DNA from: UBA11524 sp045591175
GTDB lineage: Bacteria > Bacillota > Clostridia > Christensenellales > Aristaeellaceae
Assembly: GCA_045591175.1 (NCBI GenBank)
Contig: JAZNSI010000005.1
Location: 40,221 to 104,220, forward strand
DNA: 64,000 nucleotides
Reading direction: 5' to 3'
Within the stretch, counting starts at the first letter, position 1. The number at the start of each line of letters is the position of its first letter. The translations under genes and the position numbers were made by a program. Shown here one piece after another: positions 49,477 to 57,838 of the stretch. The notes under the pieces are model-generated. The model had not been told where the DNA came from. It saw nothing but the letters and a program-made list of their open reading frames with translations, and ran no database searches.

Positions 49477-51558
49477 TCAGTTGCCATTGTCTACGCCGTA
49501 CTGGTAGCGAGTACCGGTGGCGGCGGGCAGGCTGGAGGCATTGTCCCAGGTGTGATCCTTGGACATCAGTTCGTCCGTCAGGCCGAAGTAAATATGCTGC
49601 TCCGTGCCGCCAACGGGATCATCCCAGGTGACGTCCACATGGTACCATTCGCCGTCCAGCTGGACGAGGTTCCAGGCATGATCCATGCTGGAGGACACCA
49701 CCGCCTTGTGGGAAATGCCGACCTTATCCAGCAGCATGGCATAGGCGTCGGTATAGCTCTGGCAGACGCCCTCGCCGTAGACCAGCACGCCCTCCGCGCC
49801 GAAGAAGGTGCGGTACGAGCTGTAATCCGCGTTGTTGATCAGCCAGTCATGGAGGGCCAGGGCCTTCTCAAAGTCGCTCATGCCGGGCTTGATGACCTGG
49901 CTGACCACCCGGTCGACGGCCTTGCTGCGCACGCCGCAGTCATTAAACACACAGGTAAGGATCCAGGTCACCTTGGGCGGCAGCTCCACATATTCCAGAC
50001 TGGTGCAGCCCTCAAAGGCTGCGATCTCCATGAATTCGATGCCATCGGGCAGATCGACCTCTGTCAGCGCCGTACAATTCATGAACGCACAGCCCGGAAG
50101 TGTGGTCAGGTGGGACGGCAGCACCGCTTCGGTGAGGCTGGTGCACTCTGCGAAGGTGTATGCACCCACTTCCAGCACCGTATCGGGAATGACCAGGGAC
50201 GTCAGCTTCTCATTGCCTGCCAGCGCCGCCTGCCCCAGCTTGGTGATGCGCGCAGGAATGGTGAACTCCGTCAGCGCCATGCCGTAGAAGGCATAGGGCG
50301 GAATTTCCGTCCAGGCGGAGGGAATGTCCACACTGGGGATCTTCGTGAACCAGAAGGCACTCTCGCCGAGGCGCTCCAGGCCATCGGGAATGGTGAGGTT
50401 TCTCAGGCTGGAATCATACTTGAACGCATCGTTGCCAATAATTCGCAGCGAATCCGGCAGCTCGACCGTTTCCAGCTCGTACAGGCCGCAGAAGGCACGC
50501 TCGCCAATCTCCACCAGCGAGCTCGGCTCCTGGAATGTGACGCTGATCAAGTCCTGATGGGCAGCCCACATACCGTCCGTGCCGATCTTCGTGACCGTGC
50601 TGGGAATGGTGAGGTGGTAGCACAGGCCACAAGCATAATTGCCCACATCTGCACAAATGATTTCCGTCACCGGGAGGCCCTTGTAAGAAGACGGGATCGT
50701 TACATGATCGCTGGTGATACCGGCAAAGCGCTGCTTCAAAGCCGCAGTGCTGCCATTGACCTGGAAACCCAGCGCCACAATATCCGCCCCATAGAAGGAA
50801 TCCCACGCAAAAGCACTCTTGGAGGACAGATACAGCGTCGCATGCAGATTCTCGCAGTAGCCGAAGGCATATTCACCAAAGAAGGACGCATCCTCGTTGA
50901 TGGTCATGCTTTTCAGCTCCGTGCAGTAGTAAAACGCATTGTTGCCATAGCTTGTCACCTTCTTGCCGCCCCGCACAACAGTGAGGCTCGGGCAGTGCTC
51001 AAACGCATTGTCGCCAATGGTCGTCAGCCCGGCAGGCAGGGTAACCTCTGTCAAAGCAAGCTGCTTGAACACGCCCGCACCGATCTCTGTGACCTTGCAG
51101 CCTTCGATCGTATCAGGGATGGTGATCGTTGTCGTGTCCCAGCCGCCCAGGTACCCGGTGATGGTCGCCGTTCCATCCGCGTTGATGGTATAGGCAAAGT
51201 CCGTTACCGGAGCCGGCTCCGTCACTGCAACGTCCGTGCCGTCAAAGGCGTCTGTGCCGATGTGCACACCATCCGCCACGACGGTACCTGCCAGCTCGGT
51301 ACAGCCAGCAAAGGCGTAATCGCCAATGCTGGTCACGCTGTCCGGCAGAACCAGCTCCGTCAAGCCAGTGCAGCCCTTGAAGGCACTGTCGCCGATCGTC
51401 GTTACCCCTTCCGGGATGACCAAAGTGCCGGTCAGCTCGGTACAGCCTGCAAAGGCATTATCTGCTATGACTGTCACGCTGTCCGGCAGCGTCACATCCG
51501 CTGCAGCGGGCAGCGTCCACAGCAGCAGGGCTGCCATGATCAGCAGCAGCTTTTTCAT
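49477..51558 (-). CDS. Secreted BspA-type leucine-rich-repeat protein with transglutaminase-like domain
   Basis: A 693-residue exported protein. Signal peptide about 1-20, ending PAAA/DVT, followed by many BspA-type (LRR_5) repeats of the form LPDSVTSIGDYAFAGCTEL (about 22-105 and 165-535, split by an unrelated stretch), then a transglutaminase-like domain (about 545-690). Its Cys-His-Asp triad is visible in GEGVCQSYTDAY, MDHAWN and HVDVTWDD. There is no anchoring tail. Such proteins bind host or bacterial surfaces; the transglutaminase-like part may cleave or cross-link peptides. AGGAAGGA precedes the ATG at 51558. Minus strand, with a TTGTCA-17-TAAAAT promoter at 51595-51623. Confidence 0.9.
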   Translation of the reverse strand: MKKLLLIMAALLLWTLPAAADVTLPDSVTVIADNAFAGCTELTGTLVIPEGVTTIGDSAFKGCTGLTELVLPDSVTSIGDYAFAGCTELAGTVVADGVHIGTDAFDGTDVAVTEPAPVTDFAYTINADGTATITGYLGGWDTTTITIPDTIEGCKVTEIGAGVFKQLALTEVTLPAGLTTIGDNAFEHCPSLTVVRGGKKVTSYGNNAFYYCTELKSMTINEDASFFGEYAFGYCENLHATLYLSSKSAFAWDSFYGADIVALGFQVNGSTAALKQRFAGITSDHVTIPSSYKGLPVTEIICADVGNYACGLCYHLTIPSTVTKIGTDGMWAAHQDLISVTFQEPSSLVEIGERAFCGLYELETVELPDSLRIIGNDAFKYDSSLRNLTIPDGLERLGESAFWFTKIPSVDIPSAWTEIPPYAFYGMALTEFTIPARITKLGQAALAGNEKLTSLVIPDTVLEVGAYTFAECTSLTEAVLPSHLTTLPGCAFMNCTALTEVDLPDGIEFMEIAAFEGCTSLEYVELPPKVTWILTCVFNDCGVRSKAVDRVVSQVIKPGMSDFEKALALHDWLINNADYSSYRTFFGAEGVLVYGEGVCQSYTDAYAMLLDKVGISHKAVVSSSMDHAWNLVQLDGEWYHVDVTWDDPVGGTEQHIYFGLTDELMSKDHTWDNASSLPAATGTRYQYGVDNGN

Positions 51559-51594
51559 CGTGATCCTTCCTCTCATGTGCATGGATTCGCCTAC

Positions 51595-51623
51595 ATTTTA
51601 CCACAGCCACTCCCGCTTGACAA
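51595..51623 (-). promoter_or_regulatory. Promoter of the BspA-type gene
   Basis: On the minus strand, -35 TTGTCA (51618-51623) and -10 TAAAAT (51595-51600) are 17 bases apart. Confidence 0.7.
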
Positions 51624-51737
51624 GGACTGATCGTTTCCCGCCAATCGGGAGAAAATCTCCCCGCGCAAGGCCTGTTCTTCCCCGGCGGAATGTGCTATCA
51701 TGCTTGCAGAAGCCCCACTACAGCACGAGGTGATCGC

Positions 51738-52460
51738 ATGAATCTTGGTGAAAACATCCGCCGCGCGCGACTGTCTCGCGGCTTGACGCAGGGCGCGCTG
51801 GCAGAGGCCCTCGGCGTTTCCGACCGGGCCGTCAGCCGCTGGGAAACCGGAGTGGCATCCCCCGATGTGACGCTGCTGACCCGCCTGGCCCTGACCCTGG
51901 GAACCTCCGCAGACGCACTGCTGGGGGTGGATCCCCTACGCATCCAGGGGGAAATACTGGCCGCCACAGCGGAATGTACCCGGCTTTTGAACGCCGGGGA
52001 GGCTCCCGCTGCTGTGACGCTGCTGCGGGAGAAATCCGCCCTGTACCCCAACCAGCCGGAGCTGATGGTCTACCTGGCCCGAGCCCTGCTGGCGCTGAAA
52101 AGGGAGGAGGCCCTCCGGGAAGCGATCGCCCTGTGCCGCGCTGCGCAGGCCTGCGGGATCCCCATGCGGCTGAGCACCACCTACGGCTGCAAACAGGTGA
52201 TGGCGCTGAGCCTGAGTCGCCTTGGCCGCAAGGAGGAAGCAGCTCGCCTTGTGGAGGACGAAATGCCCGCCATTTTCGTCAGCCGGGAGCTGCTGCTGCC
52301 CCGAGTAGCGCCGCCAGAACGGGCAGCGCTCATCCGCCGCAGCAATGTGGATCTGCTTGGCAACTTGCTCATCAGCACGCTGGAGAAGCTTTCTGACACA
52401 AATGCCGCCTATGGCAGCGCAGCCCGCGCCATCGCAGACAGTCTGGCGCTGCTTCCCTGA
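51738..52460 (+). CDS. XRE-family regulator with C-terminal helical repeats
   Basis: A 240-residue cytoplasmic regulator. The N-terminal HTH (residues 1-60; NLGENIRRARLSRGLTQGALAEALGVSDRAVSRWETG) is a textbook Cro/CI helix-turn-helix. The remainder (about 75-240) is helical and TPR-like (LNAGEAPAAVTLLREKSALYPNQPELMVYLARALLAL), probably for peptide or ligand sensing or dimerisation. Start is the ATG at 51738 (MNLGEN) after GAGGTGATC. It stands alone, divergent from the BspA-type gene, which it may control; that is inference. Confidence 0.88.
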   Translation: MNLGENIRRARLSRGLTQGALAEALGVSDRAVSRWETGVASPDVTLLTRLALTLGTSADALLGVDPLRIQGEILAATAECTRLLNAGEAPAAVTLLREKSALYPNQPELMVYLARALLALKREEALREAIALCRAAQACGIPMRLSTTYGCKQVMALSLSRLGRKEEAARLVEDEMPAIFVSRELLLPRVAPPERAALIRRSNVDLLGNLLISTLEKLSDTNAAYGSAARAIADSLALLP

Positions 52461-52467
52461 TCCACGT

Positions 52468-52504
52468 AAAACCGCCGCACCTCCTCCCAGAGATGCGGCG
52501 GTTT
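52468..52504. terminator. Bidirectional terminator
   Basis: AAACCGCCGCA/TGCGGCGGTTT stem shared by the converging XRE and MATE genes; T-rich on both strands. Confidence 0.8.
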
Positions 52505-52506
52505 GA

Positions 52507-53919
52507 TTATGCCTCATCATGCAGCGGGTTCCACAATCCCCGCACATAACACCACAGGAACAGCCCAAACAGCAGCAGATTATGGGCGATCATACAAGCC
52601 CAGGCGCTTACCAAGCCCATGCCAAGGGCCTTGGTGCAGATCAGCGTGCCAATGATGCGCACCAGCCACATGCCGCCCACGTTGAAGATGAAAGGCAGCC
52701 GCGTGCGGCCCACGCCCTGCATCATGCCCTCCACAATGATGGAGAAGCCATAGAAGGGCTCGGAGACCGCGACCATCCGCAGCACCGTCACACCCAGGGC
52801 GATGACCGCTGCATCCGCCGAGAACAGGCGCACCAGCGGCGGCGCAAAGGCAAACAGCGCCCCGCCGGAGAGGATCATCAGCCCCACCTCAATGGGGATG
52901 AACATCCGCGCCAGCTTCCGCATGCGCCACGCGTCCTTCGCGCCATAGGCATTGCCTGCCAGGGTCGCAGCGGCGGTCTGCATGCCGTAGCCGGGGATGT
53001 AGAACAGGCTCTCCACGGTGTTGGCCACCGTGTGGGCAGAGGTCGCCACCTCGCCCAGGGCGTTGATCATCGCCGCAAAGGCCACATAGCCCAGGGACGT
53101 ACCGAAGCGCTGGAACATATTCGGGATCGCCACCCGCACCGTGGGCCGCAGGATGTCCATATCCGGGCGGAAACGCTGCCCGCGGGGCGATACCATCGGG
53201 TGCTTCCACAGCACGACGGTGATGTAGATGCCGCCCACCGCCACGGAAACCGCGCTGGCCAGCGCCGCACCCACCACGCCCAGCCCTGCGCCGGGCATCA
53301 TGAAGGTCACGCCCAGCACCGTCAGCGGACGGGTTTCATAGATCAGCAGGAAATTCAGCGCCACGTTGATGATATTCACCCACACGCCGACCTTCATGGG
53401 GGTCTTGGTATCGCCGGCGGCGCGCAGCACGGTACCGAAGATGATCGTCGCCGCGCGGAAGAGCATGGGCGTGTACAGGATGAAGAAGTACTGCGTGGCC
53501 AGCGGGCGGACGGATTCCTCCACCTGCATCCACCGGGGCACCAGGCCGCTCAGGCCCAGGGTGATCGCGGTGAATACCACGCCTGCCGCCGCCGTCACGA
53601 TGACGGCCTGGGCGCTGGCCTTGGCCGCCGCATCCTTGTCCCCGGCGCCGCAGGCACGGGCGATGAAGGACAGGAATCCCACGCCCCAGGCGCTCACCAT
53701 GCCGCCAATGAGCCAGCCCACCGTGGTCGTCGCGCCAACAGCAGCCATCGCGGTGGTGCCGAGGCTGCCCACCATCGCCGTGTCGATATACTGCACAGCC
53801 GTCTGCATCAGCTGCTCCAGCATGGTGGGCCATGCCAGAGCCAGGATGACGCGAACCGTCTGTCCGTCAATGTGTTTGAGCCACCTGCGCATACGCTGTG
53901 TCACACTCCATTTGATCAT
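52507..53919 (-). CDS. MATE family efflux transporter (second)
   Basis: Membrane exporter of 470 residues with about 12 helices. The first half holds LALAWPTMLEQLMQTAVQYIDTAMVGSLG and the second VAIPNMFQRFGTSLGYVAFAAM; GNAYGAKD and the long loop after helix 6 are typical of MATE proteins. It is only distantly related to the MATE at 4188-5618. I placed the start at the ATG at 53919 (MIKWSVTQRM), which has a weak AGGTTGG; an ATG at about 53892 (MRRWLKH) is possible. Single gene, divergent from DegV. The substrate is unknown. Confidence 0.9.
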   Translation of the reverse strand: MIKWSVTQRMRRWLKHIDGQTVRVILALAWPTMLEQLMQTAVQYIDTAMVGSLGTTAMAAVGATTTVGWLIGGMVSAWGVGFLSFIARACGAGDKDAAAKASAQAVIVTAAAGVVFTAITLGLSGLVPRWMQVEESVRPLATQYFFILYTPMLFRAATIIFGTVLRAAGDTKTPMKVGVWVNIINVALNFLLIYETRPLTVLGVTFMMPGAGLGVVGAALASAVSVAVGGIYITVVLWKHPMVSPRGQRFRPDMDILRPTVRVAIPNMFQRFGTSLGYVAFAAMINALGEVATSAHTVANTVESLFYIPGYGMQTAAATLAGNAYGAKDAWRMRKLARMFIPIEVGLMILSGGALFAFAPPLVRLFSADAAVIALGVTVLRMVAVSEPFYGFSIIVEGMMQGVGRTRLPFIFNVGGMWLVRIIGTLICTKALGMGLVSAWACMIAHNLLLFGLFLWCYVRGLWNPLHDEA

Positions 53920-54103
53920 GCCATTCCAACCTATTGAAGCAGATTTGTCCCCGCTTGTCAACCGGTTTTGCAGCTTTCGTCGCCGTTCCTCTTGATTCTT
54001 TCGCCATTTTGTGGCATTATATGGGGGTGCGAATGCAACAACAGCTGTTTTTCAATCACCGTTGATACTCAGTTGACGTCCAGTTGACGCATCTGTGCTA
54101 CAC

Positions 54104-54126
54104 TCAGGGAGTATCCCACTCCCTGA
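54104..54126 (+). other. Leader hairpin of the DegV gene
   Basis: TCAGGGAGT/ACTCCCTGA perfect 9-bp stem with a 5-base loop, just after a TACACT -10-like box (54099-54104). Tandem CAGTTGACG copies at about 54070-54088 lie before it, one of which may serve as -35 although spacing is not ideal. Confidence 0.5.
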
Positions 54127-54151
54127 CCGACGTATGCGAAAGGAAATCACC

Positions 54152-55000
54152 ATGGTCAAGATCATTTCTGACAGTACCTGCGATCTCTCCCCTGAGCTGA
54201 TCGCCCGCTACGATATTGACGTTCTCCCCCTGCACATCATCCTTGGCGAACAGGATTATCTGGATGGCCAGGGCATCACGCCGGAGGAGCTCTACCGCTG
54301 GTCCGACGAGAACCGCACCTCCCCCAAGACCGCTGCCATCGCCATGGCGGACGCCCTCGCCGCCTTCAAGCCCTACGCCAAGGAGGGCCGCGAGGTCATC
54401 GCCTTCACCATCTCCGGCAGCATGTCCTCCACCTACAATGTGATGCGTATCGCCGCCGAGCAGATGGACGCCGAACGCATCCACGTCATCGACTCCAAGA
54501 ACCTGTCCACGGGCGTGGGCCTGCAGGTCATCGCTGCAGCAGAAATGGCCGCACAGGGCAAGTCTGCGGCGGAGATCGCGGAAGTCATCAAGGCGGATCG
54601 CGCCCTGGTGCGCGCTTCCTTCGTGGTGGATACGCTGACCTACCTGCACCGCGGCGGCCGCTGCTCCTCCGTGGCAGCGCTGATGGGCGGCGCGCTGAAG
54701 CTGCATCCCCGCATCGGCGTGGCGGAGGGCAAGATGAGCGCGGGCAAGAAGTACCGCGGCCGTATGGATCGCGTCATCCGCGACTATGTGGCCGACATGA
54801 CCGACGACCTCAGGCAAGCCCGCAAGGAGCATGTGTTCATCACCCATTCCGGCTGCGATGAGGAGACCATTTCCGCCGTGCAGCGCATGCTGGAGGAGCT
54901 CCACCACTTTGATGAGATCCACGTCACCCGTGCGGGCGGCGTCATCTCCAGCCACTGCGGCCCCGGCACCCTGGGCGTGCTGTTCATCGCCGGGGAATGA
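54152..55000 (+). CDS. DegV family protein (fatty-acid binding)
   Basis: Cytoplasmic protein of 282 residues. The DegV fold binds a fatty-acid carboxylate, and in Gram-positives such FakB-like proteins present fatty acids to the FakA kinase. Motifs are clear: ISDSTCDLSPELI near the start, FTISGSMSSTYNVM, and TLTYLHRGGRCSSVAALMGGALKL; the C-terminal HCGPGTLGVLFIAGE is also typical. No fakA is nearby. Start is the ATG at 54152 after AAGGAAA. The PAP2 gene follows after 16 bases and is probably co-transcribed, which would link both to lipid metabolism. Confidence 0.92.
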   Translation: MVKIISDSTCDLSPELIARYDIDVLPLHIILGEQDYLDGQGITPEELYRWSDENRTSPKTAAIAMADALAAFKPYAKEGREVIAFTISGSMSSTYNVMRIAAEQMDAERIHVIDSKNLSTGVGLQVIAAAEMAAQGKSAAEIAEVIKADRALVRASFVVDTLTYLHRGGRCSSVAALMGGALKLHPRIGVAEGKMSAGKKYRGRMDRVIRDYVADMTDDLRQARKEHVFITHSGCDEETISAVQRMLEELHHFDEIHVTRAGGVISSHCGPGTLGVLFIAGE

Positions 55001-55016
55001 TTTGCGAGGTACACCT

Positions 55017-55706
55017 ATGAAGCTGCGTCCCCCTGTGATCGATTACCGGAAAGTCCGGCTGAACAACATCCTGTCGCCTGAGTACCGCCATGTGCTGCTT
55101 CTGCTGTACTGGCTGGGGTATCTGCTGTCCTTCATCTTTATCGAGCGGCTGACCCCCGCGGCACAGTACCACACCGTTTGGTGCCCGCTGGATGACATGA
55201 TCCCCTTCTGCGAGTGGTTTATCTTCCCCTACATGTCCTGGCATGTGTCGCTCTTGTGGATGAGCCTGTACACCCTGGCCTACGACGTCCCGGCCTTCAA
55301 GCGGTTCATGTGGAACCTGATCCTCACCACCGTGATCGCGGTGACGACCTACATCGTCTGGCCCAATCAGCAGCTGCTGCGCCCGGATCTCACCGCCCTG
55401 GGCCGGGAGAATCTGCTGACCAAGGCTGTCGGCATCATCTACACCGTGGACACCAACACCAACGTGTGCCCCTCTCTGCATTGCATCGGCGGCTTCGCGA
55501 TCCTCTTCGCCGCGCTGGACATGCCCCAGTTCCGCAAAAAGGGCTGGCCCGTGTTCTTCGTCATCTTCGCGCTGATGATCTGCGCCTCCACCGTGTTTAT
55601 GAAGCAGCACTCCATCGTCGATTTCTTCGCCGCCCTCCCGGTGACCCTCATCGGCTGGCTGGCAGTGTATCTGCCCGCGCTGCTGAAGGCACGCAAAAAC
55701 GCTTAA
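55017..55706 (+). CDS. PAP2-superfamily membrane phosphatase
   Basis: Membrane protein of 229 residues with about six helices and PAP2 phosphatase motifs in the second half: CPSLHCIGG (PSxH, about residue 150) and KQHSIVDFFAALP (SxxxD after H, about 195); the upstream basic motif is weak. It probably removes phosphate from a lipid such as phosphatidate or undecaprenyl pyrophosphate outside the membrane. Start is the ATG at 55017 after GCGAGGT; a longer frame upstream is only overlap with DegV. It follows DegV by 16 bases. Confidence 0.85.
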   Translation: MKLRPPVIDYRKVRLNNILSPEYRHVLLLLYWLGYLLSFIFIERLTPAAQYHTVWCPLDDMIPFCEWFIFPYMSWHVSLLWMSLYTLAYDVPAFKRFMWNLILTTVIAVTTYIVWPNQQLLRPDLTALGRENLLTKAVGIIYTVDTNTNVCPSLHCIGGFAILFAALDMPQFRKKGWPVFFVIFALMICASTVFMKQHSIVDFFAALPVTLIGWLAVYLPALLKARKNA

Positions 55707-55711
55707 TCTCC

Positions 55712-55751
55712 ACCGCCCGACACATATCTACGGGCGGTTTTCGCTTTTTTC
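55712..55751 (+). terminator. DegV/PAP2 terminator
   Basis: ACCGCCCG/CGGGCGGT stem followed by TTTCGCTTTTTT. Confidence 0.85.
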
Positions 55752-55812
55752 TGATCATGTTGGACAAAACATCCTTCACAGGTGTCTATATAGGTGCAAG
55801 GAGGTGAACGCA

Positions 55813-56310
55813 GTGAGTACGGCAAACCGTGACGACACCCTGTCCGAATGGCTGGAGGAGTATGGCGACCTGATCAACCGCACATGCTGCCTGATCCTGG
55901 GCGACAGGGCGCTGGCAGAGGACGCCGCGCAGGAGACCTTCATCCGCGCGTGGAAGTCGATGGCCCAATTCAAGGGGGATGCGTCCCCGAAGACATGGCT
56001 CACCCGCATCGCCATCAACGTCTGCCGCAACGTTCGCCGCACGGCCTGGTTCCGGCGGTTTGACCGTTCCGTCACCCCGGAGGATTTGCCCCTTTCCGCC
56101 CCGGACGAGGACAGGACGCTGCTCCTCACCGTCCAGCAGCTGCCGGAGAAGTACAGGCAGGTCATCATCCTGCGGTACTATCAGGGCATGAGCCTGGATG
56201 AGGCCGGTCAGGCGCTGGGCATCAGCCGTTCAAGCGCGCATCACCGCTTGCAGAAGGCGCTGAAGCTTCTGCGCCTCGACTTTGACGAAGGGAGGGACGA
56301 GCATGACTGA
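55813..56310 (+). CDS. ECF-type RNA polymerase sigma factor
   Basis: A 165-residue sigma-70 family factor with regions 2 and 4 only. Region 2 is visible as YGDLINRTCCLILGDRALAEDAAQETFIRAWKSM and region 4 as LPEKYRQVIILRYYQGMSLDEAGQALGISRSSAHHRLQKALKLL. It directs transcription in response to a signal relayed by a partner. Start is the GTG at 55813, eight bases after AAGGAGG; the GTG at 55804 lies inside that site. The ATG of the DUF4179 gene overlaps its end by 8 bases, so that protein is the likely anti-sigma partner. The targets are unknown. Confidence 0.92.
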   Translation: MSTANRDDTLSEWLEEYGDLINRTCCLILGDRALAEDAAQETFIRAWKSMAQFKGDASPKTWLTRIAINVCRNVRRTAWFRRFDRSVTPEDLPLSAPDEDRTLLLTVQQLPEKYRQVIILRYYQGMSLDEAGQALGISRSSAHHRLQKALKLLRLDFDEGRDEHD

Positions 56311-57379
56311 ACGTGATCTGGAACGAGTACTTGCCCAAAGCGTGCAGGACGTGCACCTCTCCGACGCAGCCCAGCGGAATATCCGCCTGGCGACAAAGGA
56401 GGAACGACCTGTGAGAATGAAGAAATTTGCGGCCATTGCGCTGGCGGTGGTGCTGATGCTGAGCGCCAGCATTGCCGTGGCGGAAGAGCTGGGACTGTTT
56501 GATTTCCTGGCACGGAAAATGGGCCAGACCGTACTGCCCGGTGCAAACGAGCTGGTGCAGAGCGACGTGGCCTATGGGGAAACTGACGATGTGACCTTCA
56601 CCGTGAAGCAGGCGGTGTATGACGGCAAGTCCGCGTCGCTGCTGGTAGAGATGCGGGCGAAGGATGAGAAGACCTTCCTGATGAGCAACACCTGGTCGCC
56701 GGATGAGCAGATCGGCTGGTATGAATACTTCATGGAAGGTATCACCCCCAACGATGAACGCACCTTCGTCCAATATGCTGCAGACAACGGCTATACCCTT
56801 TTTGCCAGTGCATCCATGAGGATCGACGCGGGTGATGAATCCCAGATTGAGGAATGGAACGATAACGTGCTGACAGTGCTGTACTCCTTCAGTGCGGAAG
56901 GCGACGAGCTGACGCTGCCCATTGAGTTCCGATCCCGCACCTACACCTACGATACCACCTACCACATGGATGAACTCCAGCGTATTCCCGACGAAATCAC
57001 CTTGAAAGCTGCCGACCCCATGTGGACCGTCAGCAGCAGCGAGACCTTCGACGCACCGGGCTTCGGCATCCGCGTGGATGGCATCACCATCACCGGCACA
57101 CCTGTGCAGAGCTATTGGACGCTCACCTACACCGTCACCGATGTAGAAATCGCTCGCAACCTGGGCTGGAACGCCAACTTGGTGGACATGAACAAAGAGT
57201 ACCTGACCCGCGGCGTGCTGGGCATGGGTGGCGGCGGTCTGCCGGAAAAGAACGGTCAGCAACTGACCTACTCTGGTACCTTCGGCGCGATGGAACAGCC
57301 CCCCACGGAGCTGATGATCCTCCTGCGCAACTGGGATGATTTCGACCTGAACGAGTACTTCCCCATCACCCTCAAGTAA
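56303..57379 (+). CDS. DUF4179-type membrane protein (probable anti-sigma factor)
   Basis: A 358-residue single-pass membrane protein. A short cytoplasmic part (1-50; ERDLERVLAQSVQDVHLSDAAQRNIR) could hold the sigma factor, a helix (about 50-70; FAAIALAVVLMLSASIAVA) crosses the membrane, and the outer part (75-358) is beta-rich with DUF4179-like TFTVKQAVYDGKSASLLVEM. Anti-sigma proteins coupled to ECF factors in Clostridia often look like this. It overlaps the sigma gene by 8 bases. What it senses outside is not known. Confidence 0.83.
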   Translation: MTERDLERVLAQSVQDVHLSDAAQRNIRLATKEERPVRMKKFAAIALAVVLMLSASIAVAEELGLFDFLARKMGQTVLPGANELVQSDVAYGETDDVTFTVKQAVYDGKSASLLVEMRAKDEKTFLMSNTWSPDEQIGWYEYFMEGITPNDERTFVQYAADNGYTLFASASMRIDAGDESQIEEWNDNVLTVLYSFSAEGDELTLPIEFRSRTYTYDTTYHMDELQRIPDEITLKAADPMWTVSSSETFDAPGFGIRVDGITITGTPVQSYWTLTYTVTDVEIARNLGWNANLVDMNKEYLTRGVLGMGGGGLPEKNGQQLTYSGTFGAMEQPPTELMILLRNWDDFDLNEYFPITLK

Positions 57380-57382
57380 CGT

Positions 57383-57412
57383 AAAAGGCCCTCTCCGCAC
57401 GGAGAGGGCCTC
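57383..57412 (-). terminator. Terminator of the Nudix operon
   Basis: AGGCCCTCTCCG/CGGAGAGGGCCT near-perfect stem; on the minus strand it is followed by TTTTACG. It may also end the converging DUF4179 gene. Confidence 0.75.
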
Positions 57413-57424
57413 ATTCTATGCACT

Positions 57425-57835
57425 TTACGCCGCGCCCAGTTCGCGATCCACCTTGCGCAGTATCTCCCGGGTGCTGCCGTAGGTCAGGGTCTTCAGCGCT
57501 GCCTCCACAGGCAGCACCAGCACGCCCAGCACCTGGGTACGGTCCGCCACCGGGGTCTGGTCGGCATACTGCGCCACGAACCAGCTCACCCGCTTCACAT
57601 CGCCGCCGGCGATGGGGTACTCATCCACCATGACGGGTTCACCGCCGTGGAGGGTGGCCGTCACGCCGGTCTCCTCGCGGATCTCCCGCAGGGCCGTCTG
57701 GGCGAGGGTCTCGCCGGGTTCCACATGACCCTTGGGCATGCCGTAGCTGCCGTTTTTTTCGCGCACGAGCACATAGCGCCGCTCCCCGTCAACGACAGTG
57801 TACAGCACCGCGCCCGCAGAATGTATCATCGCCAT
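57425..57835 (-). CDS. Nudix hydrolase
   Basis: A 136-residue cytoplasmic pyrophosphohydrolase. The Nudix box, GHVEPGETLAQTALREIREETG (positions about 37-58), matches the consensus with all conserved Glu residues; GSYGMPKG precedes it as in Ap4A or mutator-type members. The substrate cannot be named; the length and MPKGHVE pattern are common in diadenosine-polyphosphate hydrolases. Last gene of the minus-strand operon, 3 bases after the MalY-type gene stop. Start ATG at 57835. Confidence 0.9.
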   Translation of the reverse strand: MAMIHSAGAVLYTVVDGERRYVLVREKNGSYGMPKGHVEPGETLAQTALREIREETGVTATLHGGEPVMVDEYPIAGGDVKRVSWFVAQYADQTPVADRTQVLGVLVLPVEAALKTLTYGSTREILRKVDRELGAA

Positions 57836-57838
57836 GGG

